From Clostridia bacterium (GTDB lineage: Bacteria; Bacillota; Clostridia; Oscillospirales; CAG-272): a stretch of DNA of 7,415 bases. The notes under the pieces were generated by a model. The model was not told the origin of the DNA and did no database searches. It saw only the letters and a list, made by a program, of their open reading frames with translations. This document shows, piece after piece, positions 1-5,603 of this stretch; position 1 is the stretch's first letter; each line of letters starts with the position of its first letter. The position numbers and the translations under genes are program-made. The DNA lies in contig JAFVRI010000264.1 of the NCBI GenBank assembly GCA_017504335.1, positions 1 to 7,415 of the forward strand, written 5' to 3'.

Positions 1-2
1 AC

Positions 3-125
3 TTCAATAAGGTGACGCAAGAACAGTTAGACGCAGTTGTTTCTTTGATCAACAATCGCCCTCGTAAATGCCTTGGCTTTTTGTCTCCAAATGATTTTTT
101 GAAAAAAGTGTTGCACTTGGCTTGA
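3..125 (+). CDS. IS30-family transposase, C-terminal end (partial)
   Basis: This is the last 40 codons of a gene that enters from the left edge; the open frame starts at base 3 and stops with TGA at 123-125. The translation contains the segment INNRPRKCLGFLSPNDFL, which matches the conserved C-terminal signature of IS30-family DDE transposases (NNRPRKCLGY..P.E). In the family this stretch follows the catalytic Glu, which lies outside the window here. The role would be cut-and-paste or copy-out movement of its own insertion sequence. Whether the element is intact cannot be judged, because its N-terminal part, left end and target duplication are not visible. The visible end is not frameshifted. 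The CDS ends very close to where the right terminal repeat is expected. Confidence 0.88.
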   Translation, partial: FNKVTQEQLDAVVSLINNRPRKCLGFLSPNDFLKKVLHLA

Positions 126-132
126 CAATCTG
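105..132. mobile_element. Probable right terminal inverted repeat of the IS30-type element
   Basis: The last codons of the transposase and the few bases after its stop read GTGTTGCACTTGGCTTGACA. In several IS30-family elements of Firmicutes the transposase frame runs into a right end of this TTGCACTT..TTGACAAT type. The outer boundary is not defined, because the left end needed to align the repeat is outside the window; the coordinates are an estimate. No target-site duplication can be assessed. Confidence 0.4.
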
Positions 133-204
133 ACGAGGCTCTCTTACCGCCCGACGGTACGCCTAAAAGGTGTAACACACTATATCTTGCAGGCAAGGAG
201 CGTG

Positions 205-240
205 AAAAGGAGTACGAACAAAATCGTTCGTACTCCTTTT
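205..240. terminator. Bidirectional hairpin terminator between the IS end and the regulator gene
   Basis: A perfect 15-bp inverted repeat: left arm AAAAGGAGTACGAAC at 205-219, loop AAAATC at 220-225, right arm 226-240 ending in CTCCTTTT. Read on either strand, the stem ends in a short run of T. On the minus strand it lies about 70 bases beyond the stop of the AraC-type gene and is the likely terminator for that transcript. On the plus strand it would block read-through from the insertion element. The T-tract is only four bases, so efficiency is uncertain. Confidence 0.7.
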
Positions 241-310
241 GTGGTTCCTACAGGTAAAACCTGCTTTATGGAAGGCTCCCCTTGGTCTGTCCTCTGTTTT
301 CTATATGTTT

Positions 311-1159
311 TTACGGTTCGTGACGGAGGCTTTTTCGGTAGGTCCGGGGGGAGACGCCCTCCTTTTTTTTGAACACGTTGGAGAAGTAATTGGAGTCGGT
401 ATATCCGATGGCGAAGGAGATCTCCGTGACGTTCAGGTGGGAGAAGGCAAGGAGGCGTTTGGCGTTTTCAAGGCGGACGTCGGTCAGGTATTCCCGAAAA
501 CTCTTGCCCGTTTCCCGTCGAAAGGTATGGCTGAAATAGGATCGACTGCACCCAAACAGGCGGCATAGCTCCTCTTCCGTAAGATCCACGCTGTAATTCA
601 TTTGAATATACCGCAGGATTCGGGTGAGCACATTCTCCTTTTTCTCCTCCCCGCGCTCCTTACGGTATGCCAGCTCCAGCATCAGGCACAGGGGCGCGAT
701 GAGGGTGTCGACCCGCTCTCGGTCGGGTACGGTTCCGCAGAGCGTGCCGTATGCCTTTTGCAATACGGGCTCGGCGTATCCGAATTCCTTGGCGGTCTGT
801 GGGATTCGACTTGCCCCCTCCTTTGTGGCGTAGCCGCTGACCGAGATAAAGCCGATGACACCTCGGTCATTCTTGAGGGGATAGACGTATTCAAGGACCC
901 CCGCGTGGCAAAGACCGCAAAGGGGTAGGTCCTGCTGCTTGAGCCTTCCCAACACCTTTCTTTGCTGTAAGAGGCACCGCTCGTATCCCTCTTTGGTGGA
1001 TTTGACGTGGGTACAGTAGGGGTTGGCGTGGGTGTTAAAATGCATGAGACTGCTGAAGGTAATGAGGGTCTCCGTTTCGATGGGGTGGATCGTGACCAAA
1101 AGCCCACACTCCCGAATCAGGTAGACGACGTAGTTTTCAATTGCTTGCAATTCTTTCAT
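311..1159 (-). CDS. AraC-family transcriptional regulator with N-terminal PocR-type sensor domain
   Basis: A 282-residue cytoplasmic DNA-binding regulator. Residues about 6-165 look like a PocR ligand-binding domain: three cysteines are spaced as in that family (C49, C62 and C84), with C84-H-A-G followed by hydrophobic strands, P94 and the G-F-I-S-V-S-G-Y segment at 103-110. Residues about 178-277 form the two-helix-turn-helix AraC domain, with the family signature around 249-273 (IGYTDSNYFSNVFKKKEGVS). PocR domains are thought to bind small organic molecules; Salmonella PocR responds to 1,2-propanediol. The gene is divergent from the FAD oxidoreductase-glycosidase operon with a 114-bp shared control region, so it most likely activates that operon and may control itself. 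The start at 1159 has a weak ribosome site (CGGG 8-11 bases upstream), but a good promoter precedes it and no better start is seen. The ligand is unknown. Confidence 0.9.
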   Translation of the reverse strand: MKELQAIENYVVYLIRECGLLVTIHPIETETLITFSSLMHFNTHANPYCTHVKSTKEGYERCLLQQRKVLGRLKQQDLPLCGLCHAGVLEYVYPLKNDRGVIGFISVSGYATKEGASRIPQTAKEFGYAEPVLQKAYGTLCGTVPDRERVDTLIAPLCLMLELAYRKERGEEKKENVLTRILRYIQMNYSVDLTEEELCRLFGCSRSYFSHTFRRETGKSFREYLTDVRLENAKRLLAFSHLNVTEISFAIGYTDSNYFSNVFKKKEGVSPRTYRKSLRHEP

Positions 1160-1207
1160 ATATTTGCCCGTTTTTATAGTTTTTATGCATTAAAATTCTA
1201 TGATTTC

Positions 1208-1235
1208 TTTGCTTTTTATGATACCATTATATCAT
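1208..1235 (+). promoter_or_regulatory. Possible weak promoter for the FAD oxidoreductase-glycosidase operon
   Basis: On the plus strand TATCAT (1230-1235) could serve as a -10 box. The best nearby -35-like sequence, TTTGCT at 1208-1213, is a poor match with 16-bp spacing. A start near 1242 would give a leader of about 30 bases. A reasonable -10 with a poor -35 is what an AraC-activated promoter usually looks like. This -10 overlaps the regulator's own -10 on the other strand. TATGAT at 1199-1204 or 1217-1222 are alternative -10 boxes. Confidence 0.35.
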
Positions 1236-1236
1236 A
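1217..1236. promoter_or_regulatory. Dyad in the divergent control region, candidate operator
   Basis: An exact inverted repeat, TATGATA (1217-1223) and TATCATA (1230-1236), separated by CCATTA. It covers the regulator's -10 box and the candidate -10 of the opposite operon. A protein bound here would affect both promoters. The sequence is A/T-rich, so a chance dyad is possible, and AraC-family proteins often use direct rather than inverted half-sites. Confidence 0.4.
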
Positions 1237-1255
1237 GGATCTTTTAGAAAGTCAA
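1226..1255 (-). promoter_or_regulatory. Sigma-A type promoter for the AraC/PocR regulator
   Basis: Read on the minus strand, TTGACT (1250-1255) and a perfect TATAAT (1226-1231) are separated by 18 bp. Transcription would start near 1219, giving a leader of about 60 bases before the ATG at 1159. The match is close to consensus, so the regulator is probably expressed at a basal level without activation. Its -10 box lies inside the 1217-1236 dyad. Confidence 0.68.
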
Positions 1256-1262
1256 GACCGAC

Positions 1263-1267
1263 GGAGG
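1263..1267 (+). promoter_or_regulatory. Ribosome binding site of the FAD oxidoreductase gene
   Basis: GGAGG, six bases upstream of the ATG at 1274. It is a near-consensus site and fixes this start codon. Confidence 0.85.
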
Positions 1268-1273
1268 GAAAAG

Positions 1274-2977
1274 ATGAAAAACATATCGTATCAAGCCGAT
1301 CTTTGTGTGGTGGGCGGCGGCATGGCGGGGCTTTGCTGCGCCATTGCGGCGGCACGCCACGGAAGCAAGGTGATTTTGGTGCAGGACCGCCCCGTGCTTG
1401 GGGGAAACGCCTCCAGCGAGATCCGTATGTGGATCGGCGGCGCCTACCGCAGTGGCGGCAGTGTGCTGGACATACGCGAGGGAGGAATTGTAGAGGAGCT
1501 TTTTCTGGAAAACTTCTACCTCAATCCCGCGCTGAAATTCCCAATTTGGGACAGCGTGCTTTACGGGAAGGCAAAGGCGGAGAAAAATCTGACGCTCTTG
1601 TTGAACACAAGCTGCTTTGACGCTACCATGGACGGGAATCGGATCGCAAGCATTCGGGCGTGGCAATCCAATGCCGAGACCTTCCATCACATCTCTGCCA
1701 CCTACTTTGCCGATTGCTCGGGGGATTCGATCCTGGCTCCCCTGACGGGTGCCGAATTTATGTACGGCAGAGAGGCGAAGGCGACCTTCCATGAGACGAT
1801 CCCCCCTGACGTGGCGGATCAAAAGACTATGGGCATGAGCTGTTTATTTCAGATCCGCGAGACCGACCACAAGGTTTCCTTTACGCCGCCTCCGTGGGCG
1901 TATAAATTCGAGAGCGACGCCGATCTCCCACCCGTATCCCCCGATCAGAACGACAATTTCTGGTGGATCGAGGTGGGCGGTGAGTGGGATTGCATTCACG
2001 ACACCGACCGATGCCGCGACGAGCTTGTGAAAATTTGCTACGGCGTATGGGACCACATGAAAAATTACGGCGACCACGGCGTGGATAATTGGGAGATGGA
2101 ATGGATCGGCTTTCTGCCGGGAAAGCGGGAGAGCCGACGGTACGTGGGCAAGCACGTCGTAACGCAAAACGACGTAGAGGCAAAGGGGTGCTTTGACGAC
2201 ATCGTAGCCTATGCGGGCTGGTCCATGGACGATCATTTTCCCGAGGGCTTTTACTACAGGAAGGGGCTTACCACGGTCTTTCATCCTGCCCCCCGTCCGT
2301 GGGGCTTGCCCCTTCGATGCATGATCTCCGCCAATATTGAAAATCTCGTTTTTGCGGGGAGAAACATCAGCGTGACCCACGCCGCTCTTTCCTCCTCCCG
2401 TGTGATGGCAACCTGCGCCATTCTGGGACAGGCGCTTGGCACCGCGGTTGCCCGGGCGATACAGGAGGGCTGTTCTGTGGAGCAGGTGGATATTCGCAGA
2501 CTTCAGCAAACTCTGATGGCGGACGATTGCTACATTCCCCGACACCAAAGAGAGGTCCCCGCGCTGACCGCGCAAGCCTCGTGCAACGCCGAGGTGGTGC
2601 GAAACGGCATCGACCGTGGAGAGGAGAATCTGTGGATCGGTGGGGCAGGAGAGTTTGTTGAATATCGGTGGGACGAGGACCGTCAGATCCGAGAGATCCG
2701 CCTGGTTTTCGACAACGATATGAACCGCAAATATCACAATATGCCCTGCAATTATCCCCTGACGCAGACGAAATTCAAGCTTCCCCAGACGCTCATCCGG
2801 GAATACCGAATCGAGGGGGAGCGCTCTGATGGAGAGCGGTTTTCTCTGTATGTGGGGGACAACCATCAGCGCTTCGTTCGTCACGCAGTGGATTGGCAGG
2901 TAAGGCGGCTTCGCTTTATTCCCCTATCTACCCATGGCTGTGAGCAATTTCGCTTGTTTGATTTTGAGATTCAATAA
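1274..2977 (+). CDS. FAD-dependent oxidoreductase (PF12831-type) with C-terminal beta-sandwich-like region
   Basis: A 567-residue flavoprotein. The N-terminal dinucleotide-binding motif is G14-G-G-M-A-G19 after a hydrophobic strand, followed by the family-typical G43-G-N-A-S-S-E-I-R. A second FAD-contacting segment is at about 356-392 (NLVFAGRNISVTHAALSSSR). This set is characteristic of the FAD_oxidored family (PF12831), common in bacteria that degrade plant or host glycans and often located near glycosidases; biochemistry for the family is sparse. Residues about 440-567 look like a separate all-beta domain resembling galactose-binding or F5/8-type folds, with LVFDNDMNRKY near 477-487, consistent with carbohydrate recognition. 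There is no signal peptide or membrane segment, so it is probably cytoplasmic. It is the first gene of a two-gene operon; the ribosome site of the next gene overlaps its stop codon. The oxidation of a sugar or glycoside is inferred; substrate and electron acceptor are unknown. Confidence 0.88.
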   Translation: MKNISYQADLCVVGGGMAGLCCAIAAARHGSKVILVQDRPVLGGNASSEIRMWIGGAYRSGGSVLDIREGGIVEELFLENFYLNPALKFPIWDSVLYGKAKAEKNLTLLLNTSCFDATMDGNRIASIRAWQSNAETFHHISATYFADCSGDSILAPLTGAEFMYGREAKATFHETIPPDVADQKTMGMSCLFQIRETDHKVSFTPPPWAYKFESDADLPPVSPDQNDNFWWIEVGGEWDCIHDTDRCRDELVKICYGVWDHMKNYGDHGVDNWEMEWIGFLPGKRESRRYVGKHVVTQNDVEAKGCFDDIVAYAGWSMDDHFPEGFYYRKGLTTVFHPAPRPWGLPLRCMISANIENLVFAGRNISVTHAALSSSRVMATCAILGQALGTAVARAIQEGCSVEQVDIRRLQQTLMADDCYIPRHQREVPALTAQASCNAEVVRNGIDRGEENLWIGGAGEFVEYRWDEDRQIREIRLVFDNDMNRKYHNMPCNYPLTQTKFKLPQTLIREYRIEGERSDGERFSLYVGDNHQRFVRHAVDWQVRRLRFIPLSTHGCEQFRLFDFEIQ

Positions 2978-2981
2978 GGAG
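2976..2981 (+). promoter_or_regulatory. Ribosome binding site of the GH78-like gene, overlapping the upstream stop
   Basis: AAGGAG begins within the TAA stop (2975-2977) of the FAD oxidoreductase gene and sits eight bases before the ATG at 2990. The 12-bp gap and the overlap point to translational linkage and a single transcript. Confidence 0.85.
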
Positions 2982-2989
2982 AGGATACC

Positions 2990-5326
2990 ATGAATCAGAG
3001 AAGATTTGTTCGGGATAAGATCGAGGAGTTGGGGTACTTGCATACCAATGCCAAGCTGATCTGGCCTCGCTCGGAGACCGAGACCTATTACGACAGACCG
3101 CAAAATTCCTACGTTTGCTTTCGGAAGAAATTCCACCTTTCGGGAATGGAGGCGGGCGCCACGGCGCGTGTCTTTGCGGATTCCCGCTACGTTTTGTATA
3201 TCAACGGGCAATACGTGACCAAGGGACCTGCGAGGAGCGATCCTCGTTGGCAGTTTGTGGACGAGATCGACGTCGGAAAATACTTGCGGGAGGGGGAGAA
3301 TCTAATTGCCGCCATGGTGTTATATTACGGCTATGGCACGGGGCATTCCATGGATTCGATCCCATGCTTCCTGTTCGATGCTCGGATCGGAGACGCCTCG
3401 ATCCTGACCGACGTGTCCTGGGTCTGCAAAAAGTGCGATGCCTTTCGTCCCGGGGCTCCCCGTGTGAACGGCTGCAAGGGACCCTGTGAGATCTTTGACT
3501 GCCGCCGATACGAGGAGAATTGGATGATGGCGGATTATGACGACGGTGATTGGGAGCGGGTACGCGCCCGTGACGTGCATCGCCTTTCCCCCTTTCGCAA
3601 TCTCTTGGCGCGTCCGATTCCCCTGTTGCGGGAGGAGCGGATCGATGCGGTCTCGGTCATTGCCGTAGGAGAGGGAGTGACGGCGTCCGAGGAATCGACG
3701 GAGCGGTTGCATCACGCCATCAAGGCGGAATGTGGTTACATGAGGCTGGATCCTGTATGTCGATTCCTCCCCTTACAGGTGCCGCCCCCTTCGTCGGCGG
3801 AGCGCTTTTCGGTCGTATGTGTGGACTTCGGTCGGGTGCTGACGGGATATTTACGCCTTGGTGTGAATGGGCATGAGGGGGACGTGGTGGATGTGATCTT
3901 TGCGGAGGTCAAGACCCCCGATCTGCGCCCCTTTGTGAACGTCAAGACCTACCGCCCCCTCTCTCGCTTTATTCTGCGAGAGGGAAGCAACGATCTGCAG
4001 GTATTTTTCAATTATGACGCGATGCGTTACGCCTATTTGGTGTTCCGTGGGGAGAATGCCGAGTTGTGCGCCGCCTCCATGTCTTGGGTGACCTATCCCA
4101 TGGACCGAATGTCCTCCTTTACTACCGAGGAGCCGAGGCTACAGAAGCTATGGGACATCAGCGCCCACACTCTGCGGCTATGTATGCAGGACGGCTTTTT
4201 GGATTCGCCCAGTCGAGAGCAGCAGCAATGGATGGGGGACGCCCGCTGTCAGGCGCGCTTTAACGCCTACCTTTCGGGGGATATGCGAATGCTTCAGAAG
4301 ATCCTCTATCAGTTTGCTCAATCCCAGGATTACGAGGGCATGACCTGCTCCCGCTATCCCGATCAGAACATCAACCTTGCGCCGATCCCCGATTTCTGTC
4401 TGCAATGGCTGGGTGCCTTTGAGGATTACTACGATTTTACGGGAGATCTGAAGCCTGCGAGTGATCTGTACGACCACATGATCCGTGCTGTTCGGTGGTT
4501 TACCGCCTTTTTGGGTGAGGACGGTCTGCTTTGGAATATGCCGTATTGGCAATATTACGATACGGGCTTCAACGCGCTCGGACAAAGAAGCGACTACGAG
4601 GTAGGCGAGGAAGGGTGCGCGTGCGCCGTGGATAACCTGATGCTCCTGGAGGCGGTGGGAATTATGCTTCGGTTCGCTCGGCTGCTTGACGATGCCGAGG
4701 CGATCGAGTTTTACGGCGGCTTCTATCAAAGCCTTTTCGAGGCTTGCAAAAAGGCGTTTTGGAGTGAGAAAAAGGGGTGCATGATCGACTGCATTCGTCC
4801 CACTCGCCCCTCGGAAAGCGTATCCGAGCTGGTCAATGCCCTGGCTCTTCTGCATCTGTTTGCGCCTCACTCCCCCGAAGCGGAGGCGATTTTGCGGAAC
4901 GTCTTTGGGGAAGGAGCAAGGGACACAGTGGTAAGAGCGGATTTCTATTCCTCCTCTACCGTTGTTCGCGCCTTGGTCAAGCACGGGGCGGGTGCCTGTG
5001 CGATCCGTTTGATGCTGGATCTATATGCCGAAACCCTGTCAGAGGAAGCCGACGCCACCAGCACCTGGGAGACGAGGCGGTTGTTTCTCTACGATGACGA
5101 CGGCAACGTTACCTGGCAACACAGTGCCTGCCACGCCTGGGGTGCGGTGGGGCTGTTGATCGGCGGGGAACTTTTGGGCGGTGTGCGCTATGAGAGCGGT
5201 GTTCCCGTATTGGATGACGTTCCCACCCTCGTTCCGTTTGAGGCGGAGATTTGTATGCCGGGCAACTGGCGATTGATCTGTCAGACGAAGGACGGCAAGC
5301 TGATCCGACGGCTGATTCGTGAATGA
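2990..5326 (+). CDS. Alpha-L-rhamnosidase-like glycoside hydrolase (GH78 type)
   Basis: A 778-residue enzyme. Residues about 40-130 form a jelly-roll sugar-binding module of the rhamnosidase N-terminal type (V42-C-F-R-K-K-F, Y70-I-N-G, G79-P-A-R, then D94-V-G-K-Y-L-R-E-G-E-N). A further beta region spans about 215-370, and an (alpha/alpha)6 barrel about 375-720. The barrel has D405-S-P-S-R-E410-Q-Q-Q-W-M-G-D417, which aligns with the GH78 signature DCP.RE...W.GD; E410 matches the general acid. A second conserved Glu, E694 in A-T-S-T-W-E, and H711-S-A-C-H-A-W-G fit the C-terminal catalytic region, with E694 the likely general base. GH78 enzymes hydrolyse terminal alpha-L-rhamnose with inversion. 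No signal peptide is seen, so the enzyme should act inside the cell on imported small glycosides. It is the last gene of the operon and is followed by a terminator. Rhamnose specificity is not proven: Ser replaces the usual Cys of the signature and other sugars are possible. Confidence 0.87.
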   Translation: MNQRRFVRDKIEELGYLHTNAKLIWPRSETETYYDRPQNSYVCFRKKFHLSGMEAGATARVFADSRYVLYINGQYVTKGPARSDPRWQFVDEIDVGKYLREGENLIAAMVLYYGYGTGHSMDSIPCFLFDARIGDASILTDVSWVCKKCDAFRPGAPRVNGCKGPCEIFDCRRYEENWMMADYDDGDWERVRARDVHRLSPFRNLLARPIPLLREERIDAVSVIAVGEGVTASEESTERLHHAIKAECGYMRLDPVCRFLPLQVPPPSSAERFSVVCVDFGRVLTGYLRLGVNGHEGDVVDVIFAEVKTPDLRPFVNVKTYRPLSRFILREGSNDLQVFFNYDAMRYAYLVFRGENAELCAASMSWVTYPMDRMSSFTTEEPRLQKLWDISAHTLRLCMQDGFLDSPSREQQQWMGDARCQARFNAYLSGDMRMLQKILYQFAQSQDYEGMTCSRYPDQNINLAPIPDFCLQWLGAFEDYYDFTGDLKPASDLYDHMIRAVRWFTAFLGEDGLLWNMPYWQYYDTGFNALGQRSDYEVGEEGCACAVDNLMLLEAVGIMLRFARLLDDAEAIEFYGGFYQSLFEACKKAFWSEKKGCMIDCIRPTRPSESVSELVNALALLHLFAPHSPEAEAILRNVFGEGARDTVVRADFYSSSTVVRALVKHGAGACAIRLMLDLYAETLSEEADATSTWETRRLFLYDDDGNVTWQHSACHAWGAVGLLIGGELLGGVRYESGVPVLDDVPTLVPFEAEICMPGNWRLICQTKDGKLIRRLIRE

Positions 5327-5350
5327 CCCGATGCGGTATAAAAAGAACAA

Positions 5351-5381
5351 CTCCCCGTGCATACACAGGGGAGGCTTTTTT
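5351..5381 (+). terminator. Terminator of the FAD oxidoreductase-GH78 operon
   Basis: CTCCCC (5351-5356) pairs with GGGGAG (5368-5373), and GTG/CAC can extend the stem inward with a bulged A. The stem is followed by GC and six T (5376-5381). It starts 24 bases beyond the TGA of the GH78-like gene. On the other strand the same stem is followed by a looser T-rich run, so it may also stop minus-strand transcripts. Confidence 0.8.
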
Positions 5382-5519
5382 GACCTCCCGGAAGGTAAGC
5401 AAGTGTGCTTTTGATATGCCAATGTCAAAAGTGCCTTTGCGTTGCTTTTGGCAAAAATCTTGTTGTCTTTAATTCAGTCAGTAGTTGTTGGAAAAAATGA
5501 CAAGTCATAGATGAACATA
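5382..5519. other. Non-coding, structure-rich stretch between two terminators
   Basis: No convincing gene is seen on either strand. Short inverted repeats are dense: AAGCA/TGCTT at 5397-5401 and 5406-5410 followed by TTTT; a 9-bp stem TTTTGATAT/ATGTCAAAA with one G-U pair and GCCA loop at about 5410-5431; and ATGAC/GTCAT at 5497-5501 and 5504-5508. TTCAGTCA (5473-5480) recurs inverted as TGACTGAA (5557-5564), beyond the next terminator. This could be decayed mobile DNA, a small structured RNA, or simply a region between convergent operons. An 18-codon frame (5416-5472) has no ribosome site and is not called. Confidence 0.35.
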
Positions 5520-5549
5520 AAAAGCTCCCTTTTGTAAGAGGGAGCTTTT
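5520..5549. terminator. Bidirectional terminator between convergent operons
   Basis: AAAAGCTCCC (5520-5529) and GGGAGCTTTT (5540-5549) form a perfect 10-bp stem with a 10-base loop, with T runs on both strands. On the minus strand the stem is followed by five T and lies about 55 bases past the stop of the dehydrogenase gene, so it is the likely terminator of that operon. On the plus strand it backs up the terminator at 5351-5381. Confidence 0.82.
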
Positions 5550-5603
5550 GTGATGTTGACTGAAACACTGCTCGGAGAAATCATTGCTCTTCGGACGTGA
5601 GCC

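Noticed and set aside
239..928. Plus-strand frames (239-568, 602-928) antisense to the AraC-type gene
   Set aside because: The minus-strand frame has full PocR and AraC signatures; these are shadows.
1160..1273. Catabolite-response (cre) site in the divergent control region
   Set aside because: I looked for a TGNAANCGNTNNCA-like sequence and found none.
1244..1822. Minus-strand frame of 192 codons overlapping the divergent promoter region and the start of the oxidoreductase gene
   Set aside because: It would be antisense to the FAD-binding motif and would read through both promoters; no ribosome site or domain.
1844..2884. Long open frame (346 codons) on the minus strand inside the FAD oxidoreductase gene
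   Set aside because: It is antisense to a gene with clear FAD motifs, has no recognisable domain and no ribosome site; long antisense frames are common in GC-rich genes.
4178..4984. Open frame of 268 codons on the minus strand inside the GH78-like gene
   Set aside because: It is antisense to the catalytic domain and its translation shows no family resemblance.
5416..5472. 18-codon Cys-containing frame in the convergent intergenic region
   Set aside because: No ribosome site at the right distance and it overlaps stems; nothing supports translation.
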